A DNA stretch of 64,000 nucleotides, taken from NCBI GenBank assembly GCA_011634665.1, contig WAEK01000005.1:3109001-3173000 (forward strand), written 5' to 3'. The notes under the pieces were generated by a model. The model had not been told where the DNA came from. It did no database searches and was given only the letters and a program-made list of their open reading frames with translations. Within the stretch, counting starts at the first letter, position 1, and every line of letters begins with the position of its first letter. Positions 44,396-56,945 of this stretch are shown piece by piece. A program made the position numbers and the translations under genes. This stretch comes from Mortierella sp. BCC40632. Lineage: Eukaryota; Mortierellomycota; Mortierellomycetes; Mortierellales; Mortierellaceae.

Positions 44396-47300
44396 ATGAC
44401 GGCTGTGCTCATTTTAGCTCTCCTGGCTGTCGCAAGCACCGCCTTTGCTTCACCAATCCGAATTGAGGCTGCGCCGCACCTTTCACAGATTTCCAAGCAG
44501 AGCACTGGTCTCCAGCCTCCTTTGCCTCTTTCTTTTGTAAAGTCACCATTCTCTTCCTCTTCTTCCACTTGGTCACTCTCACACCCAGCTCAGGACTCGT
44601 TATTATCCTCGCCCTCAATTGCCATGTCGTCCGAGTCCCCAGAAAATACCCCAGACAGAACGTCATCCCCGGCACTGCGCCTTGACAAGCGTCAAGCGCC
44701 CGCCGCAAGCGAGGAGCCCCTTTATGCCCTCGTCAAAAGACTCTTGCCGGCCCCTTACCACTCTGCTTTTCTCTTCAGGCTCACGCCTGGCCTGACCTCT
44801 CCCTCTACAACCCATGTCCATGATACCTTTCGTATCTCCAACAGCAACGGCACTGAGGCTCGGATTGTAGTCGAGGCCAGTACTCTATCTGGGCTGGGTG
44901 CAGGCCTGAGCTACTATCTCAAGCAAGTCTGTCATGTAGAGATGACGTGGAGTGGCGACCGATTCAACGAGCTTCCACTGGAACCCCCCGTTATCCCTGA
45001 AGGTCTGGCGGGGTCCGATGGAATCATGCAAGCAAGCTTTGTCCCTTGGCGTTACTATATGAACGTGGTCACATATGGCTATTCGTTCGCCTTTTGGGAC
45101 TGGACTCGATGGGAGCGAGAGTTGGACTGGATGGTACTCAGTGGAGTCAACATGGCTCTGGCGATGGTTGGGCAGGAGTATGTACTACGACAAATGTATG
45201 AGAGTATGGGATTAAGTCGAGAGCAACTCAATGGGTTCTTTTCTGGTCCGGCGTTCATGCCATGGCAGCGAATGGGCAACATTCAAGGCATGTGGTCAGC
45301 TAACCAGAGTAGCATTCTGTTCAACAACGACTGGATTGACTCGCAGTGGGAGCTCCAACAGAAGTGAGTACTTTTTTTTTTAAAAAAAAAAAAAAAAAAA
45401 AAATTGTAGCACGAGAAACAGTGACCCAGAAAACTCACAGGCTTTGCTCAAAATATGGCTTACCCCAAATAGGATCATGCTAAGAATGCACGAGTTCAAT
45501 ATCACGGCCATCATGCCGGCCTTTAACGGATTCGTGCCAAAGGATATGGCGGTGCTCTTCCCTGAATCCAAGTTCAGTAAATCGTCAGGCTGGATTGGCT
45601 TTGCAGAGGATTATACAGGATTGACCTATGTTCCACCAACAGAGCCACTTTTTGCCAACATCACTCAAAAGTTTATCCAACTCCAAAAGACTTTGTACTC
45701 TGACGTTTCACCTTCCAACTATTATCTATTGGATCTTTACAACGAACTTCGTCCATCCTGTACCACAGAGGAGTGTCTAAAGACGATCACCAAAAATGTC
45801 ATGACAGCCTTAAAGACAGCGGATCCCGAGGCGATTTGGGTGATGCAGGGTTGGTTCCTCGTGACCCGGGATATCTGGAAGCCACCTCAGACAAAGGCTT
45901 TCTTTGACGGCATTCGCGAGGTCAACGGAGGACGGGACGCATTTGTGATCGACCTGTTCTCGGATGTTATCCCTATCTGGAAAGAAACTGATGCGTACTT
46001 TGGCATTGACTGGGGTTGGAGCATGTAGGTTCGGGTTGGGGAATGAGTATGGGTTTTTTTTTTGTTTGTTGACAATAGTTGAAATTGCTCTATTTTTACT
46101 TTTCGTTAGGCTAAACAACTTTGGCGGAGGGCAGGGTCTCTACGGCACACTCCCAACACTCCTTACAGAGCCACTCGAAGGCTTCAAACGCTATCCAAAG
46201 ACAATGCGTGGAATGGGCATCACTATGGAGGGTATCAACAATAACGAGTTTCTGTATCAGATCATCCTTGACATTCCTTGGCAAACCGTAAGCTCTAACC
46301 CTAGTACGCACGAACTTCAGCCAATCAATGGCCAAGAGCGCCTCGAGGCCTATATCAAGCGTCGCTATGGTCCGAAACAGACCTCCTCTACCGTGCTTCA
46401 GGCGTGGACGACTCTCAGTCAGACTGTTTGGGATTGCCGAACAAAGCAAATGAGCCAATCAAAAACTTTCCTGGAGAATATACCAGCGACCAACATGACA
46501 CGGCCAGGATTCATGACTACAATGTTCTGGTACGATCAAAATAAGGTCGTTGAATCATGGCGTTTACTCGTCCAGTCTACAGAAACAAAAGAATCAAAAG
46601 CTCGTCGAGGCAACAGTGTGATCCAGAATGCATTCAAGGAGGTCTTGTTGGTCACTAGTGGAGCCAAGCCCGCCACTGTCAAGAGATCCATCACATTGAG
46701 CTCGGCCAAGAAAATGTTTTGGGATGCGTTCAGAAGGTCCCCGGTTCAAGTGCAATCCACGGCCTCCTCGGTACTGTCCCTTTCAACCGTCAAGAGAGAC
46801 GATCCGACTCCACAGTCACTCCCAAGTGAATCTGAGCTCCCTCTGAATGTCTCTAGCTTCCGATACGACCTGGTCGATGTTTCCAGAGAAGTGATGTTGG
46901 CCATTGTTCTCCCTGGTTTGCATAGAGAAGTGATGGATGCTTATTTTGAGAAAGATAAGGCTCGACTTCGATCTATGGGAGATTTGCTTCTGGAGGCCAT
47001 TCTTGACACAGACCGGATCCTTTCCACCCACACCCATTTCATGCTTGGTGCGTGGATAAACGAGGCCCGTGTCTCTGCACAAGTGGTCTCTGGTCGAACG
47101 ACTGATTCAGCATATTTGGGTGAGTATGCAGATTACCTCGAGCACAATTCCCGGAACCAGGTCACTTGGTGGGGCCCAAGAGGTCAAAAAGTCCTGGCCG
47201 ACTATGGTTCGAAGCAATGGGGTGGACTTGCGAAGGAGTATTATTATCCACGATGGAAAATGTTTGTGGACGGATTGAAGAATGCTGTCAAGAATGGTCA

Positions 47301-47532
47301 GAGATTGGACTATGATCAGTATCTGAGAGATGTGCTTGTGATGGAGACCCGATGGCAAGAAGAAACTTGGAACAGTACATCGGAAAAGTATCCGATCAAG
47401 GCTGTGGAGAGGACAGTCGATGTTGCACAGGACCTTTGGGATCGTTGGGGACAGGCTGCGATCCGGCTCGCTCGGGACAGTATCATACCCAAAAACGGAG
47501 CCATGCCCAATGATTTTGTGATGCCATCTTAG
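44396..47532 (+). CDS. NAGLU: Alpha-N-acetylglucosaminidase, GH89
   Basis: Exons 44396..45363, 45473..46024 and 46110..47532 keep frame and encode 980 residues. The ATG lies in GCCACCATGA and starts a signal peptide (MTAVLILALLAVASTAFASP), so the enzyme is vacuolar or secreted. After a Ser/Pro-rich stretch to about residue 110 come the NAGLU N-terminal domain and the GH89 catalytic domain. Visible blocks are YYMNVVTYGYSFAFWDWTRW, WMVLSGVNMALAMVGQE, FSGPAFMPWQRMGNIQG, LYNELRPS (Glu about 414) and GITMEGINNNEF (Glu about 547); the two Glu fit the catalytic pair of the human enzyme. It releases terminal alpha-linked GlcNAc. The protein is longer than human NAGLU because of the N-terminal stretch and an insertion around 690-770. 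Intron 1 carries a T10A22 tract. Confidence 0.92.
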
Positions 47533-47770
47533 AAACCCGTATTGGGTTATACTACATGTGCCTGTAAATAAATTTACAATTAATCTATTCGGAACCTGAC
47601 GAGTCAACGGGGGATAGTTGTCTTCGATAGGACAAGCCCAGGGGCGAGCCCTTGGAAGTCCAGGGCTCATGAATGCAAGAAAAAAAAAAAAAAAAAAGGG
47701 ATGCGGATTCTTTCAGCTACAAGTACAATGGTTCTAATCTATCTGAGAACAGCTTTAAACTGTCAGACAT

Positions 47771-48423
47771 CTACTCAATCTCATCTTGTCTCGTTGGTAG
47801 ACCCCGACGTTTAGAATGTACGCTTTTAACTCTTTCGAGTTGCTCTGAGATTGAATCGACTAAAAAACCCAAAAAGAGTAAGTCCATCGTGTTAGCGAGA
47901 GTAATAATCATCGGAATAGGAGTCGATATAAGCGATTCAAGGGGAATTAATTTACATACCATATCCAATATCGTCTACACCTAGATTTTTCATCATGTTT
48001 TCTTCCACTTTCATCATAGCATGCAACTCCTCAAGTTCTTTCCATTCATTGACTCTCTTGACAGAGACATTGACACGATGCTTCAGCATCATACTCAGCC
48101 AGGTCGGTTGTGTTCCGCCGCGGATTCTTGGGAACCGGGATCCTTCCGAGGTCGTCACTTCTGTCAAAAAGACGCCTCCCGAGGCTTTGAATTTGCCTAG
48201 TTGGTTCTTGAGTTGATTAGGGTACTTGCTTGGAGGATAATAGTCCAAGTCTTTGGGAAACTTGAACAGAGATGGCTTGAGGGGGATACGGTAATAGATA
48301 TCAGGGTCTTTGGCGATAGACGTTCGTGTCCGAGTGTCCCAGACAAGTTCATGTGCGCGTTTCAGACGAAAGTAACGCGTGCGCTGTGTTGTCGTCCCTG
48401 GTTCCCAAGTGATCAACTCGCGG

Positions 48424-48459
<36 letters not shown>

Positions 48460-49062
48460 TAGAAAATTGAGGTTTGTGGGAGAGAGAGAGGTGTGCCGGC
48501 TAGTTAATAACCATCTCAGAGTATCTACATTTCAACCTATGAATTAGTCTCCAAGTAGGGCGCTTACATGATCAATAGTCTCTTTAAGCCTCCCGGTGCG
48601 ACCATTGACCAAGTCCTTCAACTCCTTACGGATCTCCTCATCTCCTTCCTTTGCGCGCTTTAACTTATCGTACGCCTCTTCCGCTTCTAGGAGATATCCT
48701 GCGGTGATACGGGGGGAGGTACTATGTCGGCGGATCCGGAACTGTTCACGGATCCACTGAAAGAGATAGGGTCGCTCAATGCTCGGCAAAGCAGCAGCAG
48801 ATCCTGGAGGACCATTCTTTTTCCCAGGGATGGGCTTTCGTCTCCGGCCTGGTTGGTCATTGCAGACCTTTGGGAGTTGAAGACAGAGGCGTAGGAGGTC
48901 ACGATAGAGCCCAAGGGTAGGGAGTCGATGATCGGGATTCTTCCAGAATGGGACCGATTTGACGCCAGCAATTCTTGGGCCATTCATTCTTTTTCTTTGG
49001 CCTGATCTGCAAGGGATGAAACGCCCAAAGGGCGTTTTGGATGAGCGGAATTGTTCTGACAT
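47771..49062 (-). CDS. LYR-motif mitochondrial protein (Complex1_LYR/Cup1-like)
   Basis: Exons 49062..48568, 48425..47960 and 47859..47771 keep frame and give 349 residues. The LYR motif stands in LPTLGLYRDLLRLCLQLP, followed by a Pro/Arg/Lys insert and helices (WIREQFRIRRHSTSPRITAG, AYDKLKRAKEG). The C-terminal half (ITWEPGTTTQRTRYFRLKRA onward) has no domain I can name. LYR proteins bind the mitochondrial acyl carrier protein and help assemble respiratory complexes or mitoribosomes. The second acceptor follows 32 A residues directly, with no pyrimidine tract, yet the join is in frame. The donor of intron 2 is GTATGT. Only 120 bp separate this start from that of DCTN6 on the other strand. 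Confidence 0.7.
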
Positions 49063-49182
49063 CCACGAGACAAGAAAAAGACTTTTACCCCTTAACCTCT
49101 CTTTCAGGAAAAATCACGAGCACAAAGGAGGAGAAAGGGAGGAGGAGCCCTACATGCATGTCGCCCAACACTTTTCGCCAAG
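49063..49182. promoter_or_regulatory. Compact bidirectional promoter
   Basis: 120 bp between the start codons of the LYR gene (-) and the dynactin p27 gene (+). Both transcripts must start in or beside this segment unless their leaders overlap. No TATA element is seen. Confidence 0.45.
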
Positions 49183-50596
49183 ATGATGACCAGGTATTTA
49201 GGACATGAAAGCAGAGTCCCCTTCTTCTCTCCGGTAATCCCAAGGAAAACTCTCTAATCGATTCTTTGGGGAAATCTCACACCAATGACCCAAACAGGCC
49301 GAAATTAAGGATTAACAGCAAGGCTCTAGTTTGCCAGGACAATGAGCTGAGAGGAGATATTTCAGTTGGTGAGTGGTACTTCTTTCATATTCTATCTTCA
49401 TTGTCGCGTCAGCTTACGTTGGACTGCAGAAGTTTCCTCCGGAGAGTCAAAGAGACTAATCGATCGGCTTACTTGGTCCTCAACCTGCTCTTCTAGGTGC
49501 TGGTAAGCAAGAAATGTGTCCTTTTTTCGCCTTGTGTTGCATAGGATGGGGTACCAGGAGAACCTTTGGCGCTCCAGTAGGAGACCAGATGACTTCGAGA
49601 AGTTGCTCCAATGAGCAAGTCTGCCCAGGTCTGACAAAATGAGTTCGACTTTTCCCTTTGGATCAGGAACCGTGCTTCACCCTCAGTGCAAGATTTGGGC
49701 AACAGGAGGACCTATCATTTTTGGAAAAGGCAATGTCGTTGAAGAGAATGCAATGATTATCAATAGGTAACGGAGTCTTGCTTTACTTCCACCCCCACCC
49801 GCCCTCTTCTCTTTGAAGGAGGGAGTTTCTTCCGCAAACAGCAATTCATCGCCTGAGCCAATGACCCTCGAGTATACTAACACTCTTTTTCAAACCCCAA
49901 CGAACAGAGGCCCCGAGGCGTTGATCATTGGTGACAATAATGTCTTCGAGGTAGGGAGCGGTAAGTAGTCATTGCGCTTGAGCTGAGAAACGGAAAGGAA
50001 GAAATAATGTGTTTTTTGAAAATGCTTCCCATGTATTAATTGCCTTTGCGCTCTTTGAATCCTGTTTTTAGTGATGGAAGGCGTCAAGATTGGAGATAGG
50101 AACACCCTTGAAGTTAAATGTAAGCGGATATTCTCTGCTAGAGTAGAGCAGGAGCATCCACAGCAAAGTCCCTGAAAAGATTGTATTCCCTAGAAGCCTA
50201 ATTGATTCCGGGTTGTTCTGTATGTTAGCACACGTCAAGAGCGGGACCTGGGTCGGAGACGAGTGTGTCATTGGAGCTGTCTGCACAACCAATGAGAATG
50301 AGATCCTCTCGGACCGGACGGTGATCTATGGCGCCAAGAATGAAAGAAGGATATATACAGGAAGCCGTATGGTATGGCTTTTGGATCCCTCGCCTTGAAT
50401 TCGTACCAGCCATATCTTTGACAAGGAAATCATGAACTCACCTCTCTTTCGCTTTGTCTATCTTTTTTTTTTTTTTTTTTTTTTTTATCAAACCAAACTT
50501 TACTGTTTCCAGAGTCATTTTGCTGTCCATGCAAGGCACCTCGAATACCTTATGCAGATGCTGCCTAAATTCAACCATGCTAGATCCTCGTCTTAA
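49183..50596 (+). CDS. DCTN6: Dynactin subunit 6 (p27)
   Basis: Seven exons (49183..49193, 49298..49368, 49667..49766, 49908..49960, 50072..50119, 50229..50371, 50513..50596) keep frame and encode 169 residues, slightly shorter than human p27. The hexapeptide-repeat left-handed beta-helix reads KALVCQDNELRGDISVG, GPIIFGKGNVVEENAMI, ALIIGDNNVFEVGS, GVKIGDRNTLEVK, TWVGDECVIGAVC and TVIYGAKNERR. A C-terminal helix follows (HLEYLMQMLPKFNH). p27 is in the pointed-end complex of dynactin, the dynein cofactor. The first coding exon has only 11 bases (ATGATGACCAG), chosen because it supplies a start and the correct phase. Intron 6 contains a T tract of about 24. Confidence 0.88.
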
Positions 50597-50784
50597 TTGA
50601 GCCGTTTGGAACTTCCTCCTTGGACGCTTCGGATGTTGCAGATCAGAAACGGGCGCTGACTGGTAGTCATTAAGACGGCTTAAAACCTTGAGCTGAAATC
50701 AAAGGAACAGAAAAAACACCTGAGCGAAGGCGGATCAAATAGTACGGATTGCATTGAAGCTTCATAATCAGAAGAAGATTTATA

Positions 50785-50825
<41 letters not shown>

Positions 50826-51057
50826 AAAGATAGAAAAAAGACCCACAGAATTCTCTATTGCCCCAAAACTTTCACTTTACTTCCTTGTTTTTTTCTATAC
50901 GTGTTTCATTGCGCCTGTAGAGTCGACAGCAAACAAAGGCTGATACTGTTATGGCGTGGCAGGGTATTTCTATCATGAGTGTTGGTCGATTTCTTGCTTC
51001 CTAACCTTTCGCCTAATGCTTTCTATAAGGGCTCAAAGAATATGTAGGGTTCGCCGT
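50597..51057. other. Intergenic between convergent genes
   Basis: 3' flanks of DCTN6 and the F-box/WD40 gene. A T12A28 double homopolymer (50785-50824) could fold into a hairpin. Confidence 0.5.
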
Positions 51058-53615
51058 CTATTCATGCTGCGCTTTCCACCCAATCCAGACCTTGCCAGTG
51101 ATCCGCGCCTGATGTAGTTGATGAGTGGCAGTCGAATCAACTTGTTGCATTATTATACCGTTAAGTAAATGGTCAACATCCGAGTTTCCTTTCTTGCTCC
51201 ACTCTTCCACATCAGGACTGACCGAATAATTCTCAGATCCACCGTCAGCTGTCTTATTATTAAGGAAGGTGCTGGGGTCTGTTCCATCCTCATTCAGCCG
51301 CGGCACTCTGCTTTCCACTGAGATCACAGTATTTTCTGCTCGGCTGTCGTCATCAAAAGTATTCAAGTGTGGTTCTGTAAAATCCCATGCGTACACACCT
51401 TCACGGCCACTTCCATACTGCTCACACACTGTGACCACCAATGTTGAATTATCCGGGGTTACAGCCATATCGAGCAATGCAAGTGGAGCAGAGATAGGAG
51501 TAGCATGAAAAGAGGAAGAGTCTCTCAGAACAGACTTGGGGAGCGTTGAAGAAGTATCATGTCTCTCGCCTCCGTTTTGTCTGGCCCTGGTCGAGATTGG
51601 GCCTCGGTTTGTACAAGCAGATTCCTCAGCGATGGTGGACTCCTCGGTAGCTTCTCTCATCTGATCGGATAAATGTCGAGTGCTCCCATGTGAAGTGGAG
51701 AAAGTGGATCGAGTTTTCGTCAATGTAGTCATCCCGAGAGTCTGCTGGCTACAAATAGAGGGCTGCGGAACTAAAGAGTATAGTTTTTGTCCTGTCCTCA
51801 GGTCCCAAATGTCTATACAGCAACTCGTAATGCCCTCCGTGTCTGTTGTAGTGTGAGCGTGTCCTTGACCAGATCTGCCATAATCAGATCGAAAAACTTT
51901 TCCTTGGCCGATTTGTGTACGGCCTCCAGTCAATAGAAAGAACTCTGTCATGCAAATCTTAGACCGCTGATACATGCCAGAGATCTCATAAACAAGACTT
52001 CCTGTTGCTAGTGAGAATACCAAGATCGATCTTGAATTCTCCATCGAGCATGCAAGCAATGATTCGCCTACACAGATATGCTCAACTCCCGATACCCAAT
52101 CTCCATGACCAGAAGAGGATCCCAAAGTGGCGTAACTTGCAGTGTGGATTGTGCCGAGTGAAGTAGCTGACGAGGAGTCATTGTCAACATCCCATACACA
52201 CAAAGTAGAGTCCTAGCAGTAGAGAAGGAAGATGATGAAAAAAAACCCCCTCTCCATTCTTGGTGAAAACATGAACGAGTACCTAGCTCTTCCTAAAGTA
52301 GCCCCCCTCCAAATATAATACTGGGACTTACAGAATTCCCACAAACGACCACCTTTGAACTCATGCTCACGCAGAGAACTCGTCTTCGCGAAGTAGAACA
52401 CCAGTGCCGTATGCATCGCTGATCCGATTGTCGGATATTCGTATCCCATAGTCGGACACTGCCATCCATGTGACCAGTGACAAGGAATGAATGAAAGATG
52501 GATGAATAGTGACAGGTGACGTCGTTTGCAGAGTTGACTGGAATGTGAGTATGGACCGTCGAATGTTGCTCCGTCGGCAAGGGGGTGGTTGGGGAAATGG
52601 AAGCGCCCGCACTCACACTTTCCATGGTTGCTGGCAGCTCAGGATCTGTACCGGTTGATAAAGACACCGCACTGTTGCTCAGAGTCGCCGATCCAACAAC
52701 AAAGGTCAGATCATGGTGTTGCAAAGGATCCTGAGCAATAATATTGGGAAATCCACCAGACGATTGGGGAGTGAGCCCTGGCCTGGACAAGCGATAGTGA
52801 GGGTTGGATCGGAGAAGTTTCACTGACTTTCGAGATATGAGACTGACCTCAGTGAGTGCCGATCCTTCATGCTGTAGTCCGACAACTGTGACAGGTTTGC
52901 ACCTTTGGAGGAGCTGTTTAGTCGCTTGGTGGAGAAAGACAGGGCTTGGCTCTGTTGGAGAGGCGGTGAACTGTGTGGGAGTGAAGGTCGGTGTAGAAAG
53001 AGATGGAAGGATGAGAGGCACATAGCCTCTTGCACGTCGGCGATACCAATTGCTTGTCACTTGATAGACAAGTCTCCAGTCTCTCTTTTTGCAGGTTCCA
53101 CAGGTGTTTCTGTCGCAGATGGTTTCTCGGTGGTCTCCTGCGCTGATGTGGGTGGCATGGGGTGGAGCACCATTTTGGAGATCTCTTGGAGTTGTAGCAA
53201 TGGTTGCGGCAGTAGTGGTTGGATTCACAAGATCATCCTGGTTGACATTGTACCATGCTTTTGGTCCACAATGATGACGATGTAACCGCGGAACAGGATC
53301 ATGAAGAATATCCAGTTTCCATAGTCCGCGGGGGGCAGTAAACAAATAGTCGCGTAATGCAAGATGCCTCCAAAGGTATTGTCCGTGCCGCTTGACAAGG
53401 GCCCTCCAGTACCTGCAAGTGCTGGCTACATGCACGAGAGTTTGGTGGTTGAGGTGGATGAAGATGCTCAGTAATACCTCTGTTGGTAGTTGGATTGATG
53501 GCCGTTTCTCTTGGTGCTTGAGATGGGTTGGCAGACTACTGCCTATGAAAGGCGCCGGTTCGATGGGCAGATGCATGAGGTCCGTGCCGAAGAGGACTGG
53601 AAAAGGATGTAGCAC
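51058..53615 (-). CDS. F-box/WD40-repeat protein
   Basis: Exons 53615..52332 and 52212..51058 join in phase 0 over a 119-bp intron and give 812 residues. The F-box is near residues 40-85 (IQLPTEVLLSIFIHLNHQTL, TCRYWRALVKRHGQYLWRHL). WD40-like blades are visible as FLVTGHMDGSVRLWDTNI, VLCVSMSSKVVVCGNSDSTL/CVWDVDND, GVEHICVGESLLACSMENSR/SILVF, and CIDIWDLRTGQKLYSL further on. The blades are interrupted by Ser/Thr-rich linkers. Such proteins recruit phosphorylated substrates to SCF ubiquitin ligases; the substrate here is unknown. No close match to Cdc4, Met30 or Pop1 was recognised. The gene is divergent from the Atg22 gene. Confidence 0.78.
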
Positions 53616-54060
53616 CCAATGGAACGTCTCATTATAAAAAACGCCAGAAAAGCGAAGAGAGAGAGAAAGAGAGAGAGCACAGAGAGCACAACTAGGGAAA
53701 GGAAGGTCACCTGTCCATGAACGACGGGGACCGAGCGTCGCATCTCTCCATGAGCTTTTCTTTTTTATTTGCGGAATAACCCTTTGTCATTCCATCTCCA
53801 CTTGTTTACATTGCACAAGGGACAACAACATGGACACTATTGGCCGTCCATGTCAAGTGTCGATTGTACCCAATAAGCTAATCTCTATCCCCGCTGAGTA
53901 AGGCCAAAAAGGGCTTGTGCTCTTATAAGTAGGCGACAGCTGTGACCTTCAAGCCAGCCTGTTCTTCACACTCTGCTCATGGTATGTCCTTGAACCCAGC
54001 TCTCACAAGCAGCTTGTCTTCCAACTCAACATACGTCCACCAAGCGAACCTCTGGTGATA
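53616..54060. promoter_or_regulatory. Divergent promoter, F-box/WD40 and ATG22
   Basis: 445 bp between outward-pointing starts. On the plus strand, CTTATAAGTAGG at about 53922-53933 is a possible TATA-like element for ATG22, about 135 bp before its ATG. Confidence 0.4.
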
Positions 54061-55892
54061 ATGACAACTGTCAATACCTCAGACACACCTACACCTCCCC
54101 TATCGCGCCTTCAGAAGCTGAAGCAGCGGCTCTGGCTGGACGATCAGAATCTCCTTCAAGAGCTGCAGCCTCACCTCTTAGAACCCCTCACAAAAAAATC
54201 CGAGCTCTGGGGCTTCTTTGGCTTTGGCTTTGGCTTCTACTCCTATGTCAACGTCTGCTCCTCCTTGCTTCTCCCGCTCCTAATGCAAGGTGTCGCCCGA
54301 GAAGCATCATATCTAGAATCTGATCCCTCCACAAGGTGTCCTGCAGCCGACAATGACATTCCCCCGGGTGACCGGTGTTTGGTACCTTTTGGGTGGATTC
54401 ATGTCTCTCCAACGTCTTATGTGCTTCTGGTCAATGTCGTCGCTGTCTGGTGTACCATTTTTACCACACTGGGCATCTCAGCGCTTGCTGATCATGGAAG
54501 AATGTCGAATAAGCTAGCTATCGGCTTTGGTATTGCCATGTCTCTTATCACATGCTGCTTCTTTATTGGCGCTGTTGTTCCGAGTGCATGGTGGATATGT
54601 GGACTCTTTTTTGTAATCGGTAAGGTGATGAATATCAATGACCTTTATCAATTGACCGTTTTGACCAGGCTTTTAGAGAATGGCATTAACATACCCAGCC
54701 CGCGTTTTAAAATAGCTGGTGTCTTTAATGGAGTCACTCTCAATTTCTACGACGCAATGATCCCGAATCTCACGCGGTTCCATCCAAGCGTGGTGCAGGC
54801 TTCCACTGAACATGGGACCACCTCTATTGAAGCCATTGAGGCCAGGATCAAGATGCAAACGTTTCTGTCGGGAGGCGCATCCGCTGCTGGATATGTTGGA
54901 GGATTGCTCTTGACCATTGCAGCTGCCCTAGTATTACTGTTCACGGAAGCATCTCTACAGGTGGTTGGGTTTTGCACGATTCTTGTTGGAGTTCATATCA
55001 TTATCTGGCTTTGCTTTTTTGCCAAGTTCTCAGTTCAACGTACCTCACCCCCTCTTCCGCCAGATGCAAACTGGGTAACCTATGGTTACAAACGGATTGG
55101 CAAGACTGTCAAGAAGGCCCGTCGACTCAAGACTCTATTTTACTTTCTTTGCACTTGGTTGGTCCTTGGAGATGGTCTGAGCGCCACCTCGAATATGGCC
55201 ATTCTAATTGCTCAGGATCAACTAAAGCTCGACAACACTTCTCTAATTGGCGCTGCTCTAGTCCAGTTTGTCTTTGCAGGAGGCGGGATGGCCTTTTGGA
55301 TCTGGATGCAGAATTCAAAGGGTCTATCACCCCTGAGAACAGTGATCCTCAACTCGTTCCTGTTTGGGTTGATTCCTGTCTATTGTCTGTTTGGGTTGAT
55401 CGAGAGCTCTCCAATCGGGCTAAAGTATGAATGGGAGTTGTATATGTTGGCAGCGTTTTTTGGACTGTTCATGGGGGCCATCTACTCTTCCAATCGAGTG
55501 GTGTTTGCACAGTTTATCCCCATTGGCCATGAAAATGAGTTCTTTGCCCTTTACGAAATGTCTTCCGTCTCGTCTTCATGGATTGCCCCTCTCGTCTGTT
55601 CAGCCATTGTCGAACGTGTTGGTGTTCGGCACACCTGGTGGTTCCTGGCCTCTCAGTTTTTCATCCCCGTTGTTTTGCTGGCATTTGTCAATGGTAATAC
55701 ATTTTATATTTCACGACGGTGGTATTGTACATTTTTTTTTTCATTGTGTCTATTGAACGCGGATCTCTAACACCACTGTCTACTTTTTTCCTTTTTCTAG
55801 TTGACAAGGGACGCACCGAGGGAATCGCATTCCGTGATCAAGAGTTTGAGAGTTTAGATCCTCAAGCGAAACCACTCCCATACTCTGTCTAA
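54061..55892 (+). CDS. ATG22: Atg22-like vacuolar amino-acid effluxer (MFS)
   Basis: Exons 54061..55693 and 55801..55892 join in phase 1 (acceptor CTTTTTCTAG) and give 574 residues. About 12 hydrophobic segments are visible. Family blocks include LWGFFGFGFGFYSYVNVCSS, the long loop after helix 1, ALADHGRMSNKLAIGFG, FNGVTLNFYDAMIPNLTR and SNMAILIAQDQLKLDN. NRVVFAQFIPIGHENEFFAL and YEMSSVSSSWIAPLVCSAIV fall near the end. Yeast Atg22 exports leucine and other amino acids from the vacuole after autophagic breakdown. The C-terminal exon adds a polar tail (VDKGRTEGIAFRDQEF). Length and topology match the family. Confidence 0.9.
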
Positions 55893-56058
55893 TTACCCCG
55901 ACTCCCGCTCCCTTAGCTCATCCTCCAAACTAATGAAGTGTAAAAACCTTGGCTGTTTTGTGTAATTATCGCAGTACAAGTTTATAGACGGGTGCTCCTA
56001 TGCCTATATTTTTTCTTTTTCATTTTTTTTATCCACTGTTTGACATTTCACTTCTGTC

Positions 56059-56907
56059 TCAAGAGTTTTCATTGTTCGGGGTGCTTCCCGCATTTGCTTC
56101 GGCACTCGTTTCCTCTTGATTCGGAGCGGGAGGGGCCTCTTCATCTGCAACAGGCAAAGGTCTATATCCTTCGACTTTTCGAAGCTCCTTGACTAACTCA
56201 TGAACGGCAACCACGGTCAATGCGCAAAGAAGTACTAAACCAAGCATCGAAAGTAGGACAATGATAATCAAGTACCAAGCTTGCCCAAATCCTTCTGCAT
56301 CGCCCGGAAGGAGAACCCGATCAATGACATAGACAATTCCACCAGTTTGAGATACTGAGTGCTCATATTCATCCCCGTTGGACTCGGCGCCTGCCGATTG
56401 AGCATAAAGGCCATTGTGAGACTTGAAAGCTGAATCGTCATTGTCACGCGACGCTGGGTGGGCACGGCCCATATCGACAATTCGAGCCTCTTTCTTGGGG
56501 CGAGCTCCCTTCACACGCACACCAAACGCTTTACCATCTCCATAGACATCCCTGAAAGAGAGTCGAGCGTCGCTGTTCAACATACTTGATTCTTCTTCGT
56601 ACGCATCTTCGTCGGGTTTAATAATGCGTCCAGGGACAACATGGAGCCTAACAAGCTGGGCCATAAAGTCCTTGTCATTCCATGCGCCTTCTAGGTTGGC
56701 CTTCTCGATAGCTTCATCCGTAGGAGCAAAGATGGTGTAGTCCTGATCCCAGCTGGTAAGAATCCCGGTGATGTTTGATGCTCGAATGGCCTCGACAAAG
56801 ACTCCAGTACCGGCTCCCTGAAGAACGTTAAGAAGAGTGATGGAAAGAGTCGGTGGGAGGGCAACTGCTGACACAGTCTGGATACTTCCAGATTCGACAA
56901 GAATATC

Positions 56908-56945
<38 letters not shown>

